Assembly (NCBI GenBank): GCA_937888895.1
Contig: CALASV010000208.1
Coordinates: 1-5,306, forward strand
Direction of reading: 5' to 3'
DNA: 5,306 bases
From: an uncultured Clostridia bacterium
GTDB taxonomy: Bacteria > Bacillota > Clostridia > Lachnospirales > Lachnospiraceae
In this document: positions 1 through 5,306 of the stretch, in pieces
How positions within the stretch are numbered: the stretch's first letter is position 1
How the letters are laid out: every line of letters starts with the position of its first letter
Program-made: the position numbers and the translations under genes
Notes under the pieces: model-generated
The model's database searches: none
What the model was told of the DNA's origin: nothing
Seen by the model: the letters and a program-made list of their open reading frames with translations, nothing else

Positions 1-973
1 CTCTCGTAGCTTCACATCGAATATAACCTGACTGATTCAATGTAGCTGCCGATACTTTATCTCCTACTTCTTTATCTACAGGAATACTCTCCCCTGTCAA
101 TGCCGACTCATTCACTGCACTATGACCTTCTATTACAACAGCATCGACTGGAATTTGTTCCCCTGGACGAACTACAAATATATCTCCAATAATCACTTGC
201 TCTATCGGAACAACTTGTTCTACTCCATTTTTTACAACCGTTGCTGTTTTTGGTGCTAATTTCATCAGCCCTTTTAAAGCATCTGTTGTTTTTCCTTTGG
301 AACGAGCCTCTAACATTTTTCCAACTGTAATCAATGTTACAATCATTGCTGCTGATTCAAAATAAAATTCTTTATGAAGATAATGATGTGCCTCCATTAT
401 ATTGCCTTTTACAACAACATCAGACATGACAAATAAAGCATAAGTACTATAAACAAACGCTGCTCCTGAACCAAGTGCCACTAATGTATCCATATTGGGA
501 GCACCATGAAACAAACTTTGAAATCCATTGATAAAAAACTTTTGATTGATTACCATAACAATAATCGTTAATAGTAATTGTATCAAACCTAATATCATTG
601 GATTATCAGCTAATATACTTGGAAGTGGCCATCCCCACATTAAATGCCCCATAGACACATACATAAGGACTGCTAAAAATCCAAGGGAAGCAAACAAACG
701 CCGTTTTAATACAGGAGTTTCTCTATCTACTAACATATCATCTCCTGCTCTGCTTTCTGTTGCCTTTGCCTCAGTTCCTTTTTTAGAAGCACCATACCCT
801 GCCATTTCTACTGCCTTTATAATAGCTTCTGGACTTGCTGTACCAGAAACACCCATCGAATTTGTCAAAAGACTGACTGAACAAGAAGTAACTCCTTCGA
901 CTTTTGATACTGCCTTTTCTACTCTGGCACTACAAGCAGCACAACTCATACCAGTGACTTGATATTGCTCCAT
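1..973 (-). CDS. copA: Copper-translocating P1B-type ATPase, N-terminal part (runs off left edge)
   Basis: Inner-membrane pump that exports Cu(I) using ATP. Only the first 324 residues are present; the phosphorylation (DKTGT) and ATP-binding domains lie beyond the edge. Residues 1-62 form one heavy-metal-associated domain with the metal-binding motif GMSCAAC (Cys11 and Cys14). Hydrophobic segments fall near 92-113, 122-145, 163-184 and 206-222, matching helices MA, MB, M1 and M2, with the P1B-typical NMDTLVALG at 160-168. The actuator domain follows, with GDIFVVRPGEQIPVD (263-277) and the dephosphorylation motif TGES at 293-296. The residue after PVD is Ala where Gly is usual. The start is ATG at 973-971, preceded by AAGAAGGGA at good spacing, and places the HMA domain at the very N-terminus. 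Copper rather than silver is inferred from the family. Sampled base composition is about 40% GC, higher than the genes to the right. Confidence 0.95.
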   Translation of the reverse strand, partial: MEQYQVTGMSCAACSARVEKAVSKVEGVTSCSVSLLTNSMGVSGTASPEAIIKAVEMAGYGASKKGTEAKATESRAGDDMLVDRETPVLKRRLFASLGFLAVLMYVSMGHLMWGWPLPSILADNPMILGLIQLLLTIIVMVINQKFFINGFQSLFHGAPNMDTLVALGSGAAFVYSTYALFVMSDVVVKGNIMEAHHYLHKEFYFESAAMIVTLITVGKMLEARSKGKTTDALKGLMKLAPKTATVVKNGVEQVVPIEQVIIGDIFVVRPGEQIPVDAVVIEGHSAVNESALTGESIPVDKEVGDKVSAATLNQSGYIRCEATR

Positions 974-991
974 TCTATCCCTTCTTTCTCA

Positions 992-1001
992 TACAACTGT
1001 T
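992..1001. promoter_or_regulatory. Candidate cop box (CopY-type copper repressor operator)
   Basis: TACAACTGTT matches 9 of 10 positions of the CopY operator TACANNTGTA known from Gram-positive copper operons. It lies between the copA -10 box and its ribosome site, just downstream of the expected transcription start, where a bound repressor would block copA. Only one box is seen, whereas the classical enterococcal promoter has two, and no copY gene is in the window. An adjoining perfect inverted repeat TAGTTA-CTTC-TAACTA (1001-1016) could be part of the operator or a separate site. Confidence 0.4.
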
Positions 1002-1015
1002 AGTTACTTCTAACT

Positions 1016-1043
1016 ATTATAACATATTTCTTTTGAAATGCAA
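1016..1043 (-). promoter_or_regulatory. copA promoter
   Basis: On the minus strand an extended -10 element, TGTTATAAT, reads from 1024 to 1016. It is preceded after 16 bases by a weak -35, TTGCAT (1043-1038). Transcription would begin near 1009, leaving a leader of about 35 bases before the copA ATG. The strong extended -10 with a poor -35 suits a regulated promoter. Confidence 0.65.
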
Positions 1044-1090
1044 TGCAATTTTAATCATTATTCCATAAGTCATTCCTATGTACTAAAAAT

Positions 1091-1104
1091 TTGCAAACTT
1101 GCAA
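1091..1104. repeat. Paired TTGCAA hexamers in the divergent control region
   Basis: Two self-complementary TTGCAA hexamers stand 8 bases apart (1091-1096 and 1099-1104), directly upstream of the methyltransferase -35 box. Related TGCAATGCAA (1039-1048) covers the copA -35 box. The spacing and position make a regulator-binding site possible, but the motif is short and AT-rich DNA gives many chance repeats. I do not recognise a known regulator's consensus. Confidence 0.25.
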
Positions 1105-1106
1105 TG

Positions 1107-1134
1107 TTGATTTTTTTTCGTTTTATGTTATAAT
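1107..1134 (+). promoter_or_regulatory. Methyltransferase promoter
   Basis: A -35 box TTGATT (1107-1112), a 16-base spacer and a perfect extended -10 TGTTATAAT (1126-1134) face the methyltransferase. The expected start near 1141 gives a leader of about 100 bases, long enough to hold the small ORF at 1165-1242. The promoter is back to back with that of copA. Confidence 0.65.
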
Positions 1135-1164
1135 TTAGCACGGAAATTGTTTTTAAAATAAGTT

Positions 1165-1242
1165 ATGGGAAGTTTTAGAAAACTTAGCGAACATGATTTT
1201 TACGTTTTATTTAATGCTTTGACGAAGGGAGTTAACAATTAA
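1165..1242 (+). CDS. Possible 25-residue leader ORF upstream of the methyltransferase
   Basis: ATG at 1165 opens a 25-codon frame ending in TAA at 1240-1242. The stop shares its last A with the methyltransferase ATG (TAATG), an arrangement typical of translational coupling. The predicted peptide (starting MGSFRKLSEHDFYV) has mixed composition, could form an amphipathic helix, and has no membrane segment. It lies wholly inside the predicted leader of the methyltransferase transcript. Against it: no good ribosome site precedes the ATG, and an in-frame TAA sits at 1159-1161. It could be a control peptide, the remnant of a lost upstream gene, or chance. No family recognised. Confidence 0.25.
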   Translation: MGSFRKLSEHDFYVLFNALTKGVNN

Positions 1243-2396
1243 TGAATGTTGTATCTTTTTTTTCAGGTGCAGGTGGACTTGATTTAGGATATTGTTTTGC
1301 AGGACATAACATTATTTGGGCAAATGATTTCGATGAATATGCAGTAAAAACTTACAATGAAAATATCGGAAAATTTTCTAATCATACTGCTATTTGTAAT
1401 GATATCGTAAAATTACTAGATGTAACAAAGGAAGAAATTGACAATATTATTCCAGATTGTGACATTATCATTGGAGGATTTCCTTGTCAAGGATTTACAA
1501 TTGCTAACCTTGCTAGAAGCATGGAAGATGACCGTAATTTTTTATATCTTCAATTATTAAAAGCTATCTCAGTAAAACAACCTCCTTTTTTTCAACTAGA
1601 AAATGTAAAAGGTTTAGAAAATATTGATGAGGGGGCTGTTCTTCCAATGATAATTCAAGATTTAGAAAATGCTGGAACAGAAAAATCAAAATTTTTCCCA
1701 AGTAATGGAAAAGGGTATCGTGTTTATTATAATGTTTTAAATGCTTATGATTTTGGTGTTCCTCAAAATCGAGAACGAGTCATTATTTTAGGTATTAGAA
1801 ATGATATTCCTATTGGAACATTAGCAAATCATATTAGTGACAAACCAATCGATAGCAAAAAACCATCCAAACGACTTCTTATTAATGCAACTCATCATAT
1901 AAAATCAACAGAGGAAGAACCACAACCTTTAAAAAATAAAATTAATCTAATGTACGAATTATGGAAAAATAAAGAAAATGTTATCCATCATTTTTCATCT
2001 CAAGATAAATGTTATCGTGTTACCAATCTTAGAGATGCTATTGGCGACCTTCCTTTAAATTATTCCGAAAACTGCCCTTTTCATAATCATACAGGTAGTG
2101 CTTGTAAAGTAAATATTAAAAATAGAATGGGAAATCGTCCTACTGATTGGGAAAAACGAGCACCAACTATTATGGGACGAGGTAGTGGAACAGGTGGTCC
2201 ATTAATACCACCACATCCAGAACAACATAGACGACTTTCTATAAGAGAAGTTGCTAGAATCCAAACTTTTCCAGATGATTTCGTTTTTGAAGGTACAAAT
2301 TCTGCTTGTTATAGGCAAATTGGAAATGCTGTTCCAGTATTACTTTCGTATAATATTGCAAAAATATTTAGTGAATATGAATCATCACTACAATAG
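1242..2396 (+). CDS. DNA (cytosine-5-)-methyltransferase, type II / Dcm-like
   Basis: Transfers a methyl group from S-adenosylmethionine to C5 of cytosine within a short DNA recognition site. All main motifs of the C5 family are present in canonical order: motif I FFSGAGG (residues 6-12, AdoMet binding), motif IV GGFPCQGF with catalytic Cys82, motif VI ENV (120-122), motif VIII QNRERV (175-180), motif IX around RAPTIMGRGSG (306-316), and motif X QIGNAVP (359-365). The variable target-recognition region is about 190-305; its specificity cannot be read by eye. The 384 residues are normal for a monospecific enzyme. The ATG at 1242 is preferred because motif I begins five residues later, an in-frame stop lies at 1233, and AAGGGAG (1225-1231) precedes it by ten bases. 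It has its own promoter and terminator. No recognisable restriction enzyme is adjacent, so it may be solitary, or paired with the convergent unknown gene. Confidence 0.97.
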   Translation: MNVVSFFSGAGGLDLGYCFAGHNIIWANDFDEYAVKTYNENIGKFSNHTAICNDIVKLLDVTKEEIDNIIPDCDIIIGGFPCQGFTIANLARSMEDDRNFLYLQLLKAISVKQPPFFQLENVKGLENIDEGAVLPMIIQDLENAGTEKSKFFPSNGKGYRVYYNVLNAYDFGVPQNRERVIILGIRNDIPIGTLANHISDKPIDSKKPSKRLLINATHHIKSTEEEPQPLKNKINLMYELWKNKENVIHHFSSQDKCYRVTNLRDAIGDLPLNYSENCPFHNHTGSACKVNIKNRMGNRPTDWEKRAPTIMGRGSGTGGPLIPPHPEQHRRLSIREVARIQTFPDDFVFEGTNSACYRQIGNAVPVLLSYNIAKIFSEYESSLQ

Positions 2397-2409
2397 AAAA
2401 TAATCTATA

Positions 2410-2418
2410 TGTTATAAT
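2410..2418 (+). promoter_or_regulatory. Promoter-like extended -10 box before the terminator hairpin
   Basis: TGTTATAAT, the same nonamer as in the copA, methyltransferase and 228-residue gene promoters, occurs 14 bases after the methyltransferase stop. It has no convincing -35. If used, transcription would start near 2425, one base before the terminator hairpin, giving an RNA of roughly 55 bases that is nearly all stem-loop. Such boxes arise easily by chance in AT-rich DNA. Confidence 0.2.
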
Positions 2419-2425
2419 GACTAAC

Positions 2426-2480
2426 TCTACCTTACTGTTAAACATTTTTATAATTCATGTAACAATAAGGTAGAATTTTT
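2426..2480 (+). terminator. Intrinsic terminator of the methyltransferase
   Basis: Fifteen-base arms (2426-2440 and 2460-2474) pair with a single C-A mismatch around a 19-base loop, followed by ATTTTT (2475-2480). The mismatch becomes a G-U pair in the opposite transcript, so the stem also forms for the convergent gene, but no T-run follows on that side. It therefore looks mainly directed at the methyltransferase. Confidence 0.85.
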
Positions 2481-2496
2481 AGTACTTATCCATATA

Positions 2497-3183
2497 TTAT
2501 AACTCTTTTAATTGTTTGATAGAACTTATAATTGCTGTTTTAACATTGTCTTCAAATATTTTCATCTGGGTACTATTAATCGCATTCGTAAGTAATATAT
2601 CTATTTTATAAAAAGGATGTTCATATTTTTGCATAAAATCAATTAATTTTACCCAATCCATTCGCAAATTATTATTTTCCCATCTATACCATACAGATTC
2701 AAATTTTTTTTCATCTTTTTCGTATAAATCAAAAATCGTTTTTCTAAAACTTACATTAGGTATTAGATAAAATGTAATTTTATAATCTGATTTTAATACT
2801 AAATATAAATCTTCTTCATAAACATAATTCATAAAAAGTATCAATCTTTTATAAAATTCTTTTTGAACATCCCGTTCAATAATAACATCAAATACATGTT
2901 CGCGTAATTGTTTTCCAGAACCTAATCCTTTTTTTCTATCTCCTATCGTATCTAACTTTTCATCAGGAAGAATATTTTTAAATAATGCTCTAAACGATAA
3001 ACTACCAACATTAACTTCTTTATTTAATGATTTATAATTTTCTATCGGATAGTTATGAAGTTCTATTTCACGATAGATTTCTTTTAATTCTAATGATTCT
3101 AATTCATTTTTTAGACTTAGTAGATTCTCTGCATTCATATGACCATATTTGTCATCTAAGTAATTTAGGTTGTTATTTTTCAT
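2497..3183 (-). CDS. Hypothetical protein of 228 residues, convergent to the methyltransferase
   Basis: I do not recognise this protein. It is soluble-looking, with no signal peptide or membrane helix, and rich in Lys, Glu, Asn and Ile. Residues 17-42 are charged and probably helical. A basic Gly-rich stretch GDRKKGLGSGKQ spans 81-92. An aromatic-rich segment WYRWENNN lies near 165-172, and the C-terminus looks helical. The frame extends to an ATG at 3207, but that codon overlaps the -10 box TATAAT (3211-3206). The start at 3183 has AGAAGGA (3199-3193) nine bases upstream and is preferred. The stop is about 100 bases from that of the methyltransferase, tail to tail. That position would allow it to be a restriction or accessory partner, but no PD-(D/E)xK, HNH, GIY-YIG or PLD motif is clear. 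Sampled GC is about 20-25%, the lowest in the window, which may indicate acquisition. Confidence 0.75.
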   Translation of the reverse strand: MKNNNLNYLDDKYGHMNAENLLSLKNELESLELKEIYREIELHNYPIENYKSLNKEVNVGSLSFRALFKNILPDEKLDTIGDRKKGLGSGKQLREHVFDVIIERDVQKEFYKRLILFMNYVYEEDLYLVLKSDYKITFYLIPNVSFRKTIFDLYEKDEKKFESVWYRWENNNLRMDWVKLIDFMQKYEHPFYKIDILLTNAINSTQMKIFEDNVKTAIISSIKQLKEL

Positions 3184-3192
3184 ATTAATCAT

Positions 3193-3234
3193 TCCTTCTA
3201 AATTCATTATAACATGGTAAATCTATTTTTTTAA
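3193..3234 (-). promoter_or_regulatory. Promoter and ribosome site of the 228-residue gene
   Basis: The minus strand shows an extended -10 TGTTATAAT (3214-3206) with a weak -35 (TTAAAA, 3234-3229; 17-base spacer). The expected start near 3199 coincides with the ribosome site AGAAGGA (3199-3193). The leader before the ATG at 3183 would thus be only about 16 bases. This arrangement decides the start codon, since an ATG at 3207 would not be on the transcript. Confidence 0.6.
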
Positions 3235-3246
3235 ACTATTAAAGGT

Positions 3247-3275
3247 TTGAAAAAATAAGTTTTATACATTATAAT
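3247..3275 (+). promoter_or_regulatory. tRNA-Arg promoter
   Basis: TTGAAA (3247-3252), a 17-base spacer and a consensus TATAAT (3270-3275) form a strong housekeeping promoter. Transcription would begin near 3282, only about two bases before the mature tRNA, so the 5' leader for RNase P is very short. Confidence 0.75.
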
Positions 3276-3283
3276 TAGTTTGT

Positions 3284-3360
3284 GTCCTCGTAGCTCAGTA
3301 GGATAGAGCAATCGCCTCCTAAGCGATAGGTCGGCAGTTCGACTCTGCCCGGGGACGCCA
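3284..3360 (+). tRNA. tRNA-Arg (anticodon CCU, reads AGG)
   Basis: A complete 77-base cloverleaf. Acceptor arms GTCCTCG (3284-3290) and CGGGGAC (3350-3356) pair with one T-G wobble. The D stem is GCTC/GAGC (3293-3296, 3306-3309). The anticodon stem ATCGC/GCGAT encloses loop CTCCTAA with anticodon CCT at 3318-3320. The variable loop is AGGTC, and the T arm GGCAG/CTGCC encloses TTCGACT. Discriminator G and an encoded CCA (3358-3360) end the gene. It is a single-gene unit with its own promoter and terminator. Confidence 0.98.
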
Positions 3361-3369
3361 TATAAAAAT

Positions 3370-3400
3370 AAAACTTGCATTATGCAAGTTTTTATTTTGT
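3370..3400. terminator. Shared terminator of the tRNA and the lipid kinase
   Basis: Perfect 10-base arms AAAACTTGCA (3370-3379) and TGCAAGTTTT (3383-3392) enclose the loop TTA. T-rich runs follow on both strands (to about 3400 forward, to about 3361 in reverse), so it should stop the tRNA transcript and the convergent kinase transcript. The kinase stop codon (3394-3392) overlaps the stem by one base. Confidence 0.8.
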
Positions 3401-4264
3401 TTTAATACTATTAATTAGATTTTCGTTATGATAGATTGTTATTCCCTTAGGAATAATTTCTATTTCATAGTTATCATCATATACTTCTTCTCCATCGATG
3501 TTACATTTGAATTTTATTGGAGATTTTATTGATAATTTATTAGTTTTAAAATATTTAACATGTTTTGATTTTTCATGTTTACCTTTTTTCATTTCAAGGA
3601 TTAGTTTTAACATAGAAACTTTATTCAATCTTTTTACAACATATACTTCTAATTCTCCATCTTGAAGATTACTTGATGGTCCTATATTGTAACCACTTCC
3701 ATAATATGAACCATTACATACTGCTATTGTTGTAAAGTTATCTACAATTAATTCTTCGTTACAATGAACTTCTAATTTACGACATTTATATTTGAAGAAA
3801 TTATAAACAAGAGCAATATTATATTTTTGTTTCTTTGGGATTAGTTTTGTTTTAACAACATTTTTATTATTAGCAACATCGGCATCTATACCGAAACAAG
3901 CTGTATTAATAAAGTACTTATTGTTTATTTTTACAATATCACATTTATTGTATTCTTCTTTAAATTGTCTTTTTACACTTTTATAGAAATCATTACCTGT
4001 GCCGTATGGAATGAAGCCTAGAATATTTTTTGTTCCTACTAGTTCATTAAGTGTTCTGTTGATAACTCCATCTCCACCAACAGGGATAATTATATTTTCA
4101 GAATCTTTATACTTTCTTACAATATCTTCTGTATCACAAGTAGGACTATTTGCTTCTATTATGTAATCTATCTTTTCTTTTTTACAATAACTGTCTATTC
4201 TTTTTGAGACTTCATCTAAATGCTCTTTTAATGTAAAACTATTAAGTATAAATATATGTCTCAT
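3392..4264 (-). CDS. YegS/DgkB-type lipid kinase (diacylglycerol kinase catalytic domain)
   Basis: A soluble or membrane-associated kinase that phosphorylates a lipid, probably diacylglycerol, with ATP, recycling it to phosphatidic acid for phospholipid synthesis. The N-terminal domain has the nucleotide-binding motif VGGDGVINRTLNEL (GGDG at 63-66) and GTGND (88-92), both hallmarks of the DAGK catalytic family. The C-terminal domain keeps the family's NTACFGIDADV (120-130), the GP..N..DGELEV pattern (195-207) and a late IDGEEV. At 290 residues it is full length for the family. The fourth motif residue is Val where Thr is usual (GGDGT). The ATG at 4264 has AGGTGG (4274-4269) at proper spacing. 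The substrate is inferred from the family; related members act on other lipids, so no gene symbol is given. Confidence 0.93.
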   Translation of the reverse strand: MRHIFILNSFTLKEHLDEVSKRIDSYCKKEKIDYIIEANSPTCDTEDIVRKYKDSENIIIPVGGDGVINRTLNELVGTKNILGFIPYGTGNDFYKSVKRQFKEEYNKCDIVKINNKYFINTACFGIDADVANNKNVVKTKLIPKKQKYNIALVYNFFKYKCRKLEVHCNEELIVDNFTTIAVCNGSYYGSGYNIGPSSNLQDGELEVYVVKRLNKVSMLKLILEMKKGKHEKSKHVKYFKTNKLSIKSPIKFKCNIDGEEVYDDNYEIEIIPKGITIYHNENLINSIKTK

Positions 4265-4280
4265 ACTACCACCTATATTT

Positions 4281-4289
4281 AGTATATCA
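4281..4289 (-). promoter_or_regulatory. Possible lipid kinase promoter
   Basis: TGATATACT (4289-4281) is a good extended -10, just downstream of the terminator of the preceding gene. The -35 is weak, since the upstream bases belong to the terminator stem. Transcription would begin near 4274, at the ribosome site, giving a leader of about ten bases. Read-through from the DUF2207 gene is the alternative source of transcript. Confidence 0.4.
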
Positions 4290-4292
4290 TAA

Positions 4293-4320
4293 AAAAAACT
4301 CTATTAAGTTAGAGTTTTTT
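4293..4320 (-). terminator. Terminator of the DUF2207-family gene
   Basis: Arms AAAAAACTCTA (4293-4303) and TAGAGTTTTTT (4310-4320) form an 11-base stem with a six-base loop. On the minus strand it ends in a run of eight T. The stop codon of the upstream gene (4311-4309) lies at the loop edge, so translation ends inside the hairpin. The core GC-containing stem is only about five pairs, so termination may be partial and allow some read-through into the lipid kinase. Confidence 0.75.
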
Positions 4321-5306
4321 ATATGTTGTAATTTCTTCAACTATTTGAGTATCTTCTTCTAAAATTGGAGTATAGATTAAGAACTCATTCCATTTTACTA
4401 ATTCATTTTTAGTTTCTTCTTCTAATTTAGTAAATGCTTGAATGAATCTTTTTAAAGCATTTATTTGTTCTGTTAATCTTGTTCCTTTAATTGTTTTTTT
4501 ATATAAATTACTACCTTTTTCAAATACTGATGATTTTCCACTTGCCAATGTAACTATTAATAAGAATAGTGAGAATAACATTACAATGTATGATATTAAC
4601 ATCGGAGATTGTTCTGTTATAGCATTAGTCATATTTAAACCTGTATCAGTTTGTTGAATATTTAAATAACATAATGCAATTAAGAAAATTATTATTAATA
4701 CTGCTATAGTTATTTTTCTTTTTAGCAATAGCTTTTTTAATGTTGATGTTCCCTTTTTCTTAACATAACCTGAATTGATTGCTTCTTGTATTACTGATTC
4801 TTTCCAAAGATTGTAGTTATCAATTGTTTTGTCGTTAAGATATTCAAAGAATTTTTTATCACTTTCTGTTAAGTTTAAGTTATGAGGATTTTGAATTATT
4901 TCATCATTTACTATTTCTATAAGGCTATTTTTTTCATAGTATAAAAGTGTTGCTGCAATATCTTTTTCCTCTTCAAGTTCTAGATTAATTAAGAAACTCA
5001 TTAAAGCTGGAGATACTCCTTTTAGTTTTTCTTTGTAATAATCTATTCCATCAGCTTTTAAGTATGCTGTATTTGCTTTATTATTCTTATAATTTTTATA
5101 TTGAGAATATATGTATAATAATTGAAATGGAATTGATATTAATAGTGATATTTTGATAAGTTCTGGTTCAAATGCACTTTTATTTTTTTCCACATCAGAA
5201 AAAGGAAAAATAAATACAAAGTGGATTACAAAAGGAATAAAAATTAAGAATAATATATGATTGAATAAATCGATAAAAGTAAAACTGTTTTTGATTGTTG
5301 AGTTTT
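4309..5306 (-). CDS. DUF2207-family predicted membrane protein, C-terminal part (runs off right edge)
   Basis: Function unknown. A GTG at 5193 could be read as a start, but the frame stays open for 37 more codons to the edge. They encode a hydrophobic membrane segment (about 5258-5200), so the gene clearly begins outside the window. Counting from GTG-5193 as residue 1, further membrane segments lie near 12-31, 159-178 and 198-217. Between them a soluble part carries the family-like YYKEKLKGVSPALMSFL (52-68) and a short-helix region ending KDIAATLLYYEKNSLIEI. After the last helix comes the ALKRFIQAF...LVKWNEFLIYTPIL pattern that marks the C-terminus of DUF2207 proteins. Full-length relatives usually carry a signal peptide and an extracellular N-terminal domain, expected beyond the edge. 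The assignment rests on remembered family patterns; no good ribosome site precedes the GTG, which agrees with it being internal. Confidence 0.85.
   Translation of the reverse strand, partial: NSTIKNSFTFIDLFNHILFLIFIPFVIHFVFIFPFSDVEKNKSAFEPELIKISLLISIPFQLLYIYSQYKNYKNNKANTAYLKADGIDYYKEKLKGVSPALMSFLINLELEEEKDIAATLLYYEKNSLIEIVNDEIIQNPHNLNLTESDKKFFEYLNDKTIDNYNLWKESVIQEAINSGYVKKKGTSTLKKLLLKRKITIAVLIIIFLIALCYLNIQQTDTGLNMTNAITEQSPMLISYIVMLFSLFLLIVTLASGKSSVFEKGSNLYKKTIKGTRLTEQINALKRFIQAFTKLEEETKNELVKWNEFLIYTPILEEDTQIVEEITTYKKL

Noticed and set aside
546..962. Forward 138-codon open frame
   Set aside because: It lies antisense within copA, whose motifs (GMSCAAC, TM segments) are on the opposite strand; no ribosome site or recognisable protein.
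2426..2474. Inverted repeat as an insertion-sequence end or CRISPR-like repeat
   Set aside because: There is no transposase, no target duplication and no second copy; the T-run and position after a stop codon make it a terminator.
2911..2943. Gly-rich GLGSGKQ as a Walker A nucleotide-binding loop in the 228-residue protein
   Set aside because: The pattern GxxxxGK(S/T) is not met: the residue four places before the second Gly pair is Lys, and Gln follows GK. No Walker B is evident.
2497..3183. PD-(D/E)xK or HNH nuclease motif in the 228-residue protein
   Set aside because: Scattered Asp/Glu/Lys residues can be forced into loose patterns, but none has the surrounding hydrophobic strand context; a nuclease call is not supported.
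3284..3360. tRNA-Arg as an attachment site for an integrated element
   Set aside because: No integrase gene and no second copy of the tRNA 3' end are seen in the window; the sequence beyond the CCA is a terminator and the lipid kinase.
4442..4657. Forward 71-codon open frame
   Set aside because: It is antisense to the C-terminal membrane region of the DUF2207-family gene; its hydrophobicity simply mirrors the coding strand.

Overview
The window comes from a low-GC Gram-positive bacterium (Bacillota). Evidence: AT-rich DNA with strongly A/T-biased codons, purine-rich Shine-Dalgarno sites, sigma-A-type promoters with extended -10 elements, hairpin-plus-T-run terminators, a CopY-like operator candidate, and a DUF2207-type membrane protein. 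An Erysipelotrichia-like or related gut lineage would fit, but genus cannot be fixed from sequence alone.

Layout. Positions 1-973 (minus) hold the N-terminal 324 residues of a copper-type P1B ATPase (CopA) that runs off the left edge. A 268-bp divergent control region follows, with a copA promoter, a candidate cop box, short TTGCAA repeats, and a forward promoter for a C5-cytosine DNA methyltransferase (1242-2396, plus). The methyltransferase leader carries a possible 25-codon ORF whose stop overlaps the methyltransferase start (TAATG). A strong terminator closes that unit. Convergent to it is an unrecognised 228-residue protein (2497-3183, minus), whose start I move inward because the first possible ATG overlaps its -10 box. 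A tRNA-Arg(CCU) gene with its own promoter lies at 3284-3360 (plus). It is followed by a hairpin shared with a convergent lipid kinase of the YegS/DgkB diacylglycerol-kinase family (3392-4264, minus). The last gene, a DUF2207-family membrane protein (4309-5306, minus), is open through the right edge.

How the genes relate. Copper export, the tRNA and the lipid kinase look like ordinary chromosomal functions. The accessory part is the methyltransferase and the unknown convergent protein, between copA and the tRNA. The methyltransferase has all the main C5 motifs and should be active. Whether it is solitary or paired with the unknown protein as a restriction-modification system cannot be decided here, because that protein shows no nuclease motif I can defend. 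Sampled lines suggest copA is richer in GC (about 40%) than the unknown gene (about 20-25%), so the segments may differ in origin. I see no clear evidence of an entirely new system; the best leads are the methyltransferase leader ORF, the unknown neighbour, and a promoter-like box just before the methyltransferase terminator.
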